Assembly: GCA_002842575.1 (NCBI GenBank)
Contig: PHDJ01000005.1
Span: 62,001 to 126,000 of the forward strand
DNA: 64,000 nt
Source: Bacteroidetes bacterium HGW-Bacteroidetes-2
Lineage (GTDB): Bacteria > Bacteroidota > Bacteroidia > Flavobacteriales > Flavobacteriaceae
Direction: 5' to 3'
The notes beneath the pieces are model-generated. The model had not been told where the DNA came from. It saw only the letters and a list, made by a program, of their open reading frames with translations, and did not search any database. Every line of letters begins with the position of its first letter. Position 1 is the first letter of the stretch. Shown here piece after piece: positions 51,460-59,484 of the stretch. The position numbers and the translations under genes were made by a program.

Positions 51460-52155
51460 TTGATTAAAACCATCACAAACAAAAATAACCTTCAAATACT
51501 TTTTGAAGACAACCACTTGTTAATTATAAACAAGCGTTCTGGTGATATTGTACAAGGAGACAAGACCGGAGATAAACCTTTAAGCGAAGTAGTAAAAGAT
51601 TATATCGCTGAAAAGTACAATAAACCTGGAGCCGTATATCTTGGGGTAGTTCATCGAATAGACAGACCCACATCTGGCATTGTAGTTTTTGCAAAAACCT
51701 CAAAAGCGCTTGCTCGTTTAAATAAATTATTTTCAGATAGAGAGACTAAAAAAACCTATTGGGCAATTGTTAAAAATGAACCGCCAAAAAAAAATGACAC
51801 CCTTGTTCATTTTTTAATAAGAAATTCCAAGCAAAACAAATCCTATGCACGAGCAAAAGAAGTGCCTGAAAGTAAAGAAGCAATTTTAGAATATGCAATA
51901 CTAAAAAAATTAGATAATTACTTTTTATTAGAAATTGACTTACATACAGGAAGACATCACCAAATTAGGGCACAATTATCTGCAATAGGTTGTCCTATTA
52001 AGGGAGATTTAAAATATAATTTTGACAGAAGTAATCTGGATGGAAGCATTCATTTACACGCAAGAAAACTAGTTTTTACTCACCCAGTAACTAAGGAAAT
52101 ATTGACTATAATTGCAAACCCACCAAAAGAGGTGATTTGGGATACTTGTATTTAA
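51460..52155 (+). CDS. RluA-family pseudouridine synthase
   Basis: Converts uridine to pseudouridine in rRNA or tRNA. The catalytic Asp is in HRIDRPTSGIVVFAKTSKA; ILFEDNHLLIINKR, LHTGRHHQIRAQL and IHLHARKLVFTHP complete the RluA pattern. The start is TTG at 51460; no ATG precedes the first conserved strand. At 231 residues there is no S4 domain. The target nucleotide cannot be told. It overlaps the convergent response-regulator gene by 4 bp. Confidence 0.88.
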   Translation: MIKTITNKNNLQILFEDNHLLIINKRSGDIVQGDKTGDKPLSEVVKDYIAEKYNKPGAVYLGVVHRIDRPTSGIVVFAKTSKALARLNKLFSDRETKKTYWAIVKNEPPKKNDTLVHFLIRNSKQNKSYARAKEVPESKEAILEYAILKKLDNYFLLEIDLHTGRHHQIRAQLSAIGCPIKGDLKYNFDRSNLDGSIHLHARKLVFTHPVTKEILTIIANPPKEVIWDTCI

Positions 52156-52805
52156 ATTTTTACAAATTCGTTTTTTAGGGCATAAATAACTAAGCCCACC
52201 CTATTTTTAATATTTAATCTATTAAAAAGTTCTTGGCGATAGCCATCGATAGTCTTTGGGCTAAGGCTCATAACATCGGCTATTTCTTTATAGGTCATTT
52301 CGGTACAAGCCAACTGTAAAAATTTTAACTCGTTTTCTTTCAGTTTTATTTTTTCGCCTTTGGCTTCATTCAAGGCATTTAGTAAAGTAGTGGAAACTTT
52401 ATCTGAATGAAAATAGCCTTTTAACATCACTTCTTCTAAAGCTAGTTTTAAATTATCAGGATGTATGTCTTTTAAAAGGTACCCTTTTGCGCCGAAACGC
52501 AACATTTTTAAAATTACTTTTTCGTCATCATCCATGGACAGAGCTAGTACTTTTATTGATGGATGGTTTAAGGTTAGATATTGCATAGTTTCAAAACCAT
52601 TCATAACAGGCATATTGATATCTAATAAAATGACATCTGGAATATGTTTTTGAATTTTGAGTTTGTTTTGAAAATCCACTCCATTTTTTGCATGGAAAAG
52701 CACTTTAAAATTTGGGAAAGAATTAATTAACCCTTCTAATGAGCCAGCAAATAAAAGATGGTCATCCACAATTACCAAATTATATATTTTCTGATTACCA
52801 CTCAT
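52152..52805 (-). CDS. LuxR/NarL-type response regulator
   Basis: The output regulator of a two-component system. The receiver domain occupies residues 1-125 with phospho-acceptor Asp62 (VILLDINMP) and Lys112 (YLLKD). A LuxR helix-turn-helix follows (residues about 155-215) with LKENELKFLQLACTEMTYKEIA and LSPKTIDGYRQELFNRL. The gene overlaps the kinase gene by 11 bp, so kinase and regulator are coupled. It is the last gene of a four-gene minus-strand operon. Confidence 0.93.
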   Translation of the reverse strand: MSGNQKIYNLVIVDDHLLFAGSLEGLINSFPNFKVLFHAKNGVDFQNKLKIQKHIPDVILLDINMPVMNGFETMQYLTLNHPSIKVLALSMDDDEKVILKMLRFGAKGYLLKDIHPDNLKLALEEVMLKGYFHSDKVSTTLLNALNEAKGEKIKLKENELKFLQLACTEMTYKEIADVMSLSPKTIDGYRQELFNRLNIKNRVGLVIYALKNEFVKI

Positions 52806-53577
52806 GTTTGTAAGGATATTTTATAAATAAGGAAGTTCCAGAGCTTACTAACGAAGAAATAGTAAAACTAGCGTTAAGCAATTCAGATCGACTTTTCATG
52901 GTTTGCATTCCGTTGCTAGTTTCTACTTGGCTCATATCAAAACCAATGCCGTCATCTTTTATTTCAATTTCTAAAACATCGTATTTGAAATTTAAATGTA
53001 CAAATAAATTTTCAGCTTTAGCGTGTCTTATCACATTAGAAAGAAATTCTTGAAGGATTCTAAAAATAATAATTTCATCGGATGCTTTAATATCAACAAT
53101 GTCACCTTCAATGGTACTAGTTACGTTTAAAAAATTAAGGCGTTTAAAACGCTCCAACTCCAAATTTAAAGATTTTAACAACCCATTTTTTAGTACCATG
53201 TCTGAATTTAAAGTCTTTGAAATGTTTCTTACCTCTTTTACTGTAGAGGCAACAAGTTGTTTTGTTTCTTCAATTTGGGTTTGAAATTCAGAGGGTATTT
53301 TATTTGCAATTAAATTTAGCTGCATATTAATAACAGAAAGTAATTGCCCAACATTATCGTGCAGCTCCCAGGAAATATTTTTCAAGGTTTGTTCTTGAAT
53401 TTCTATTTGAGCAGTAGAAAGTTCTATTTCAAACCGTTTGTTTGCCTCAAACTTTTCTAATAATAGCTTGTTTTTTCGTTTTATAAAGGCGTATAAAAAA
53501 ATCAAACCAAAAACAAAGACCAGAAGTAATATACTTATAAAATAAAAAATTAATAAAACCTGTTCTTTTTCGAGCAT
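52795..53577 (-). CDS. Membrane-anchored histidine kinase (HisKA_3 family)
   Basis: A short sensor kinase with one N-terminal membrane helix (residues about 8-32) and no sensory domain of its own. The phospho-acceptor His73 is in WELHDNVGQLLSVIN. The ATPase domain has the N-box LQEFLSNVIRHAKA, the DDGIGFD box and SGTSLFIKYP at the end. The length of 260 residues is short for a kinase. It overlaps the upstream 7TM gene by 28 bp and the downstream regulator by 11 bp. This suggests that the 7TM protein provides the input. Confidence 0.92.
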   Translation of the reverse strand: MLEKEQVLLIFYFISILLLVFVFGLIFLYAFIKRKNKLLLEKFEANKRFEIELSTAQIEIQEQTLKNISWELHDNVGQLLSVINMQLNLIANKIPSEFQTQIEETKQLVASTVKEVRNISKTLNSDMVLKNGLLKSLNLELERFKRLNFLNVTSTIEGDIVDIKASDEIIIFRILQEFLSNVIRHAKAENLFVHLNFKYDVLEIEIKDDGIGFDMSQVETSNGMQTMKSRSELLNASFTISSLVSSGTSLFIKYPYKHEW

Positions 53578-54263
53578 AGTATAAATCCTAAAATAAACGT
53601 ACCGTATAAAAATAAATTAAGATAAAGATACATTTTCGTTTTAAAAGTTATGAAAAATTCATTCCCTTCTTTAAAATAATTCATATAAATTTCAATAGGA
53701 GTAGTACAGAGATAAAAAATCAAGACCCCAATGGAAACATAAAAAGGAAAATATTTTTGAAGTTTAAGGATCATATCACTTTTAAGTAATTGCAGATAAA
53801 AAGTCATAATACTTAGAATCATTAATATAACTCCACCAATAGTTATAAAAGGAACATTTGCCGATCCTAAAATTGAAATATCTAAAAGTAAATAAACGCC
53901 ATATATAAAATAAATAAGCACAACCATTTTAATAAGCATCTTTTTTAGCTTAAAATCTGTAAATGACAAGAAATAAAGGGAATAAAAAACAGAAGTTATT
54001 AAAGTAAAAATGTTGTAAAGCCATGAGTTTCTTTGAAAAAAAGTACCTTTTAAGAAACCAAAATATTCATAATTAGTAAAATACGCAATAGCGGGTATCG
54101 CTCCAGTTGCTTCCACAACCACAATTAACCATAAAAAATAAACGAAATATCTTGTTGCATCTTTCGGCTTTACCTTTATAAGGTAATACAAACCAAAAAT
54201 TGCCGCCAAAATTTCAATAATGGTTATAGGAAGAACGCTTTTTAAAAAGAAAATAAAGTCCAA
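53550..54263 (-). CDS. Seven-helix membrane protein, probable sensor partner
   Basis: I do not recognise a named family. Hydrophobicity indicates seven membrane helices (about residues 8-27, 38-60, 85-105, 110-130, 135-158, 168-190 and 210-232) with short loops and almost no soluble domain. The layout resembles 7TM input modules that elsewhere are fused to kinases. Here the 3' end overlaps the kinase gene by 28 bp, an arrangement that favours a stoichiometric complex. The gene begins 6 bp after the 118-residue protein. The signal sensed is unknown. Confidence 0.7.
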   Translation of the reverse strand: MDFIFFLKSVLPITIIEILAAIFGLYYLIKVKPKDATRYFVYFLWLIVVVEATGAIPAIAYFTNYEYFGFLKGTFFQRNSWLYNIFTLITSVFYSLYFLSFTDFKLKKMLIKMVVLIYFIYGVYLLLDISILGSANVPFITIGGVILMILSIMTFYLQLLKSDMILKLQKYFPFYVSIGVLIFYLCTTPIEIYMNYFKEGNEFFITFKTKMYLYLNLFLYGTFILGFILCSKKNRFY

Positions 54264-54269
54264 TTTTTA

Positions 54270-54626
54270 TTAGTAATTTATTGGAGGCCAACCACCTAAA
54301 CCATGATTAAAAGGGGCTACAGTATAGTTGTTTTCTGATTCTTTACTTGAGCCGTTTGTAGGTGCTATAAAAACGCAAGCTTTATTTGTAATATCGTTAT
54401 TATATGCCCCAAAATAAATACGCACTCCGGGATTAGTTATTCCTTGTTTTTTAGATTCTTCTTTTACATAGGTTAAATATTCTTCTAACTCTGCCACACT
54501 ATAAAAAAATTCTCGGGTATCGATAGACCCAATTGCTCTGTTGATTTCTGGCTCTCTTGTTTTTTTCCAATTGTCTTGAAGGGTCCTTGCTTCCTCCACT
54601 GTAACGCATTTTGCAGGTATGGCCAT
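54270..54626 (-). CDS. Conserved small cytosolic protein of unknown function
   Basis: A 118-residue soluble protein with no signal or membrane segment. It starts MAIPAKCVTVEEARTLQDNW, is helical to about residue 65, then has a compact segment with GVRIYFGAYN, ACVFIAPTNG and a Gly/Pro-rich end (FNHGLGGWPPINY). I cannot name a family. It is the first gene of the run that continues with the 7TM protein, kinase and regulator (6-bp gap, then two overlaps), so a role in that signalling unit is likely. Alternatively it is a separate gene sharing the transcript. Confidence 0.75.
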   Translation of the reverse strand: MAIPAKCVTVEEARTLQDNWKKTREPEINRAIGSIDTREFFYSVAELEEYLTYVKEESKKQGITNPGVRIYFGAYNNDITNKACVFIAPTNGSSKESENNYTVAPFNHGLGGWPPINY

Positions 54627-54705
54627 GATTTTTGAATTTTTGGTTGTTAGCTAGTGTAAAAATAACTTTAAAATATTAATATTTATGGCATAAGAGGAAG
54701 AAGAA

Positions 54706-54737
54706 GGTAAAATCCTTATTTCAATAAGGATTTTACC
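54706..54737. terminator. Perfect 15-bp hairpin between the pxp and signalling operons
   Basis: GGTAAAATCCTTATT (54706-54720) and its exact complement AATAAGGATTTTACC (54723-54737) are separated by two bases. On the plus strand the stem is followed by TATTTTTTT; on the minus strand it is followed by a TTCTTCTTCC stretch. It lies in the intergenic gap after the pxpC stop (54768, minus strand). It could end the pxp transcript or stop a plus-strand antisense transcript. Confidence 0.65.
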
Positions 54738-54767
54738 TATTTTTTTAAAAAAAATATGTAATGTATA

Positions 54768-55619
54768 TTAGTATTCTAAAAATAAAAACATCACTTTATC
54801 TCCCGCATTTTTTTGTGCTAATTGGTTAATAGATTTCTCAGTAAGTTGAAGTATTCTTGCATAACCTCCCGTGGTTTGTGCATCTCGCATTAGAACCATA
54901 ATTTTGCCCGATGGTGTAATTTGTACCGTACCGGGCTGTACGGGAGCGGTTATTATTTCCTTAGCTGTTATTATTGATGCATTTTTTAGCAAATAGGCCA
55001 TGCGGTTACTTTGAGAGGTAACTGTAAAATGTAATTTCTGTAATTTACTTTGGTCCTCTTTTGTAAGATTCTTAAATTCAGGCCCTTTTAAAACCTCTAA
55101 TCTTTCTGCTGTAAAATGGGTTTTCTTTACATGTACAGAGGCATTGGTTTTAATGCATTTTTTTTCGGATTGGTTTATTTCTAAAATAGTTCCCTTTTGT
55201 AGTAATCCTTTTGCGTTTATACCTTTATAAAAACTGGAGCTGCCTAGTGTTTTTTCTGCTTTAAATCCTCCTTTCACTGCAAGATATCCTCTAAAACCAA
55301 AAGTTGGTAAACCAAAATTCAAAATACTTTCCATAGAAACTTCTATAGGAGTGTTCATAGATATTTCTTTATAATTTAAAGTGGGAGTAAACCCTGCTCC
55401 TGTTATAACAATTTGTGTTGCTGTTTTAAATTTTAAAACAGGACCCAAAAAGGTAATTTCCAATACGGCACAATCTTTAGCGTTTCCTAAAAGTTGGTTA
55501 GCCAATTTTGCCGAATATCCATCCATAGCACCACTTATAGGCACGCCATATTTTCGATATCCGTATCTCCCTAAATCCTGAATAGTTGTATATAAACCCG
55601 AAGAAAGTATCTCAATCAT
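54768..55619 (-). CDS. pxpC: 5-oxoprolinase subunit PxpC (KipA-like)
   Basis: A subunit of the ATP-dependent 5-oxoprolinase PxpABC, which opens 5-oxo-L-proline to glutamate. This is a biotin-dependent carboxyltransferase-like (AHS2) domain protein: YTTIQDLGRYGYRKYGVPISGAMDGYS at the N-terminus, ANQLLGNAKDCAVLEIT, then RVMR-type segments and MVLMRDAQTTGGYARIL near the end. The length of 283 residues is normal. It overlaps pxpB by 8 bp. In Bacillus the homologue KipA is linked to kinase-inhibitor function. Confidence 0.93.
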   Translation of the reverse strand: MIEILSSGLYTTIQDLGRYGYRKYGVPISGAMDGYSAKLANQLLGNAKDCAVLEITFLGPVLKFKTATQIVITGAGFTPTLNYKEISMNTPIEVSMESILNFGLPTFGFRGYLAVKGGFKAEKTLGSSSFYKGINAKGLLQKGTILEINQSEKKCIKTNASVHVKKTHFTAERLEVLKGPEFKNLTKEDQSKLQKLHFTVTSQSNRMAYLLKNASIITAKEIITAPVQPGTVQITPSGKIMVLMRDAQTTGGYARILQLTEKSINQLAQKNAGDKVMFLFLEY

Positions 55620-56343
55620 TGTAGATTTTTCTTTTTAATATATATGTTCCTTCTTTAATTTGTGCTGCAATAATTTGAAAATGTTTTTTTGAAATAGAAA
55701 CAAACTTCACATAATCACCTGCTTGTAGTAATGAAGGGTTAGCTCTTGTCGCATCAAAAAAATAAAAAGGGGTTCTTCCAAGGATATTCCATCCTCCGGG
55801 TGAATCTATGGTGTAAATTCCAGTTTGATTACCTCCTATAGCAACAGAGCCTTTTTGAATAAGATCTCGAGGTTCTTTTTTACGTGGAAAAAAAAGTGCA
55901 TCTGCCAATCCTCCTAAATAAGGGAATCCTGGTAAAAACCCTAAAAAATAAACACGGTAAAGAGGTTTTGTATGCAATTGAATTATTTTTTTAATAGGGA
56001 ATCCTGAAAGTTCTGAAAATTCATGCATATCTAACCCAAATTCTTCATCATAACAAACTGGTATGTCATAAATAAACCTTTTTTGGATGGGTTCGAGTTT
56101 TATTTCCTTTTTCAATAGAAGCTGCAGCTGTTTCATAAAAACATCGATTGCTACTTTAGGTTTTACATAAATTGCAATTTCAAGAAACGATGGCACGGTT
56201 TCTATAATTTTATTGTGAAACATAGTGTTCATCCATTCATTTATCTTTATAATTTCGTCATTACAAGCAGTGTTTATTTCTCCTTTCCATCTTAAAAGAA
56301 TTGTATTTTCTCCAAATTTTTCTATTTTAGGAAGGATTTTCAT
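55612..56343 (-). CDS. pxpB: 5-oxoprolinase subunit PxpB (KipI-like)
   Basis: The AHS1-domain partner of PxpC. Motifs: VPSFLEIAIYV, PVCYDEEFGLDMHEFS, LGFLPGFPYLGGL and VAIGGNQTGIYTIDSPGGWNILGRTP, all family hallmarks. The length of 243 residues is normal. Together with PxpA and PxpC it forms the 5-oxoprolinase. It overlaps pxpA by 4 bp and pxpC by 8 bp. Confidence 0.94.
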   Translation of the reverse strand: MKILPKIEKFGENTILLRWKGEINTACNDEIIKINEWMNTMFHNKIIETVPSFLEIAIYVKPKVAIDVFMKQLQLLLKKEIKLEPIQKRFIYDIPVCYDEEFGLDMHEFSELSGFPIKKIIQLHTKPLYRVYFLGFLPGFPYLGGLADALFFPRKKEPRDLIQKGSVAIGGNQTGIYTIDSPGGWNILGRTPFYFFDATRANPSLLQAGDYVKFVSISKKHFQIIAAQIKEGTYILKRKIYND

Positions 56344-57074
56344 GAGGTGTAGATAGAGTGGATTTTCATTTGCATCCGTAGGTATTTTAAAATTTCTACC
56401 GCATTCACATGGTCACCATGAACACAAAAACTAGAGGCTATAATTTCTTTTTTTAATCCGGAATTAGTTGTGATTTTTTGTTGCATCACCATTTCAAATA
56501 ATTGGTTCCAAGCGTCTTCTGCATTAGTAATAATAGCTCTGTCTATATTTCTTTTTACTAAAGTCAAATCATCATTATATCTTCTATCTATAAATGCTTC
56601 ATAAACTAAAGGAAGTAACTTTTTAGCTTTTATTGCCAGTTTAGAATCATAGGGCACGTATAGTTTGGCTTTTGCATTTGCTTTTAGAATGCCTTTTAAA
56701 ACTGCTTCAGCTGTTAAATCATCTACGGAAGACAAATTATATAATGCACCATGCAATTTAACATGATGTATGCTTATTCCTTCTAAAACACAAAGTTTTT
56801 TAAAATTCGTTATTTGTTGAAAAATTGTTTCAGAAAGCTCTTTTTCTGTAATTGAAATTATTTTCCTTCCAAAATTTTCACTATCGGCAAAGGAAGGGTG
56901 TACCCCAACTAGAACATTGTGTTTTTTAGCTAATCGAATTGCCTTTAACATTGATTTTTCGTCACCATAATGACCGCCACAAGCTATACTACATGATGAA
57001 ATAAGTGGCATGAGCTTTTCATCGTTGCCTGAACCTTCACCTAAATCTGCATTGATGTCGATAACTTTTTTCAC
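56340..57074 (-). CDS. pxpA: 5-oxoprolinase subunit PxpA (LamB/YcsF family)
   Basis: The catalytic LamB/YcsF-type subunit of 5-oxoprolinase. The N-terminus reads DINADLGEGSGNDE, then ISSCSIACGGHYGDEKSM, GVHPSFADSENFGR, HHVKLHGALYN, EAFIDRRYNDD (RRY-like loop) and FCVHGDHVNAVE. The length of 244 residues is typical. It overlaps both neighbours by 4 bp. Its expression with a carrier and a lipoprotein suggests uptake and use of external 5-oxoproline. Confidence 0.95.
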   Translation of the reverse strand: MKKVIDINADLGEGSGNDEKLMPLISSCSIACGGHYGDEKSMLKAIRLAKKHNVLVGVHPSFADSENFGRKIISITEKELSETIFQQITNFKKLCVLEGISIHHVKLHGALYNLSSVDDLTAEAVLKGILKANAKAKLYVPYDSKLAIKAKKLLPLVYEAFIDRRYNDDLTLVKRNIDRAIITNAEDAWNQLFEMVMQQKITTNSGLKKEIIASSFCVHGDHVNAVEILKYLRMQMKIHSIYTS

Positions 57075-58294
57075 ACGATTTTAAAAACTTTAAGTAAACT
57101 AAATACCCCTAAAATTATGGTTGCCAATAAAATAATTATTCCTAATATGTTTTGCATTTTGCTATTCTTATAGGATCCTAAAACCGAACTTCTGTTCACT
57201 ACCCAAAGTAAAAATCCTGCAATAATAGGAAGTAATAAGCCATTTGCCACTTGGGCAAATTTTATGATTTCTATAGGTCGTAACCCTAAGGAAGAAAACA
57301 CAACCCCCATAAGTAAAACAAACATCCATACACTTCTAAATTTAGCCGATTTCAATCCTCCCTTCCATCCAAAACAACCTCTTGCTACATAAGCTGCTGC
57401 TAAAGGTGCTGTAATTGCAGAGGTTATACCTGCTGCAAATAAGCCAATGCTCAGAAAATAGGTAGAAAAACTTCCGTAAAGTGGCTCCAGTCCTTTTGCT
57501 AAACCAGAAATATCTTTCATTTCATGATGTTCAATGGATGCGGCACAAATAATAATAGCCATAGACACTACACCACCCAATAGAATAGAAACCAACGCAT
57601 CTTTTCTAGCTATTTTTAAATCTTTGACACCATTCCATTTTTCTTGCACTAATGCGGCGTGTAAAAATAAATTATATGGCACAACTGTGGTTCCTACTAA
57701 TCCAATCACGACCAAAAGACCGTCTTTTGGAAGTTTAGGTATAAAAATTGCTTCCAGTACTTTCATCATATCGGGTTTGGTAATAATAGCCGTTATTATA
57801 AAGGATATACTCATTAAAATAACCAAACCTATTAAACTGCGTTCTATAGATTTATAATTGCCTATAAAAAGTAAAACAAACGCAATTACTCCAATCAAAA
57901 GGCTTAAAAAATTAATTTTCAATCCTATAAATGCTATTGTATTTTCATTAAAAAAGGTTTGTAATCCCAAAACTCCTCCGCTAATATTTCCGGCTTCATA
58001 GGCTGCGTTTCCTATTATAATAGCAGAAAGTATAAGTAAAATTGCTATACCTTTAAGAAAAGGGGCTGTAATTTCTGCTTTAACTGTTTCAGCTAATCCT
58101 TGCCCATAAACTAACCCGAGTCGCACTGCCATTTCTTGTAAAACCAGGGTTGCAAGTATAGACAAAACCATTGCCCATAAAAGCGTAAATCCAAATTGAA
58201 CGCCTGCTAGTGTACATACAGTTACTGTGCCGGGACCAATAAAAGCCGCAGCTATAAACGATCCAGGGCCTATATTTTTAAAAAAATTACTCAT
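57071..58294 (-). CDS. NRAMP-fold transporter with altered metal site, in the pxp operon
   Basis: An 11-helix-type NRAMP/APC-fold transporter (407 residues). The first helix reads IGPGT at residues 19-23 where canonical NRAMPs have DPGN, so the Asp and Asn metal ligands are Gly20 and Thr23. The sixth helix reads VVPYNLFLH (Val205, Tyr207) where NRAMPs have MPHNLFLH, so the Met ligand is Val. Manganese or iron transport is therefore doubtful. It overlaps pxpA by 4 bp and DUF2891 by 8 bp. A role as importer of 5-oxoproline or a related amino acid is inferred from context. Confidence 0.88.
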   Translation of the reverse strand: MSNFFKNIGPGSFIAAAFIGPGTVTVCTLAGVQFGFTLLWAMVLSILATLVLQEMAVRLGLVYGQGLAETVKAEITAPFLKGIAILLILSAIIIGNAAYEAGNISGGVLGLQTFFNENTIAFIGLKINFLSLLIGVIAFVLLFIGNYKSIERSLIGLVILMSISFIITAIITKPDMMKVLEAIFIPKLPKDGLLVVIGLVGTTVVPYNLFLHAALVQEKWNGVKDLKIARKDALVSILLGGVVSMAIIICAASIEHHEMKDISGLAKGLEPLYGSFSTYFLSIGLFAAGITSAITAPLAAAYVARGCFGWKGGLKSAKFRSVWMFVLLMGVVFSSLGLRPIEIIKFAQVANGLLLPIIAGFLLWVVNRSSVLGSYKNSKMQNILGIIILLATIILGVFSLLKVFKIV

Positions 58295-59414
58295 CGTTAT
58301 GCAAAGTGTTCAATGCATAAATAGCAAAACTTCCAAGCCAGTGTCCACCTTCATAACTATCTCCAATTAAATTAGGGTAAGAATAGGCAATATGTTTGTT
58401 TGCTAAATTTTTAAGATGTGCATATTCTGGATACTGTTTTGAAAGCGCATAAAAACTCCAAGCTCTACTGAAATTAAGCCCGTCAAGATGAACGAGTTTG
58501 CCATCAGATCGGTCCATTACTTCACCAACTGCTATGAAATAAGAATCCTCTTTTAATTCTGGTAAAAAAGCATCTAACCAATTTAAAAACTCTTCTTTTG
58601 AAAGTACGCGTCGCATAATATCCACCTCCTCTAAACAAGGCGATAGAAAATCATACCCACTAGGCTCCCAAGAAATTGGACAATTAATATCCTTTAAATA
58701 AAACTCTTTTGCTCTTTTTACAATAAGTTTTTTTAATTCAATTTCTCCTCTAGAAACCGCATAATCGTATGCAAAAGTGAGACCAAATGCAGTATTTGTA
58801 TGTTCTCCCACCCGAATAGGATATACTAGTTTTGGCAAAAATTCTTTATATCGCATCACTATAATATCTACTAAAGGTTGCAGGTTTTTTGCTAGTTTTT
58901 GAGCATTTGGGTCTTGCCAACTGTGTAATTCTTCAGATAGTTTTAAAAGCCATGCCCAACCATAAGTTCGCTCAAAAGAACTATTCACCTTTTTATCAAA
59001 ATAGCGAACTTCTTGTGCGATTTTTTCTTCGGTAATGTTGTTTGTTAGGATAGTTTTAATTTCTTCGGCCTTTTCCAATTCGGGAAATTGTTTTAGTAAA
59101 GTAACCAAAGACCAATAGCCATGCACTGCACTATGCCAGTCAAAACACCCATAAAAAACAGGATGTAAAACAGAAGGTTCTTTTAAATCTTCTGCGCTTT
59201 CAAGTACTTGCCCAAGTTTGTATGGATAATTTGTTTCAACACAATGTAATGGAAGTTCTACCAGTTTATTAGCTTCTTCCACAGTAAAAAATGGTTCTGT
59301 GAAGATTTTGGTATTTGTTTTTTCATGTGGCATTTCCTCTGAAGCTTTCTTTGTTTTATCAGAACATCCAAAAATGGTTACTCCTATTAAAAATAAAATT
59401 ATTTTTCTAGTCAT
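58287..59414 (-). CDS. DUF2891 family lipoprotein, first gene of the pxp operon
   Basis: A periplasmic or surface lipoprotein (lipobox ending at Cys17, TIFGC) of the DUF2891 family, recognised by the HPVFYGCFDWHSAVHGYW segment, the YGWAWLLKLSEEL helix pair and VGEHTNTAFGLTFA. The pattern of repeated aromatic helices suggests an alpha/alpha-toroid fold. No catalytic activity is known to me for the family. It heads the operon and overlaps the transporter gene by 8 bp. It could act on or bind a pyroglutamyl compound before uptake, which is only an inference. Confidence 0.88.
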   Translation of the reverse strand: MTRKIILFLIGVTIFGCSDKTKKASEEMPHEKTNTKIFTEPFFTVEEANKLVELPLHCVETNYPYKLGQVLESAEDLKEPSVLHPVFYGCFDWHSAVHGYWSLVTLLKQFPELEKAEEIKTILTNNITEEKIAQEVRYFDKKVNSSFERTYGWAWLLKLSEELHSWQDPNAQKLAKNLQPLVDIIVMRYKEFLPKLVYPIRVGEHTNTAFGLTFAYDYAVSRGEIELKKLIVKRAKEFYLKDINCPISWEPSGYDFLSPCLEEVDIMRRVLSKEEFLNWLDAFLPELKEDSYFIAVGEVMDRSDGKLVHLDGLNFSRAWSFYALSKQYPEYAHLKNLANKHIAYSYPNLIGDSYEGGHWLGSFAIYALNTLHNDE

Positions 59415-59484
59415 TTTAAATTCTTTTCTGATTGGTAAATCGTATTTTAGTAGTGAACTAATTTAGATATTTTAAATTAAACCT

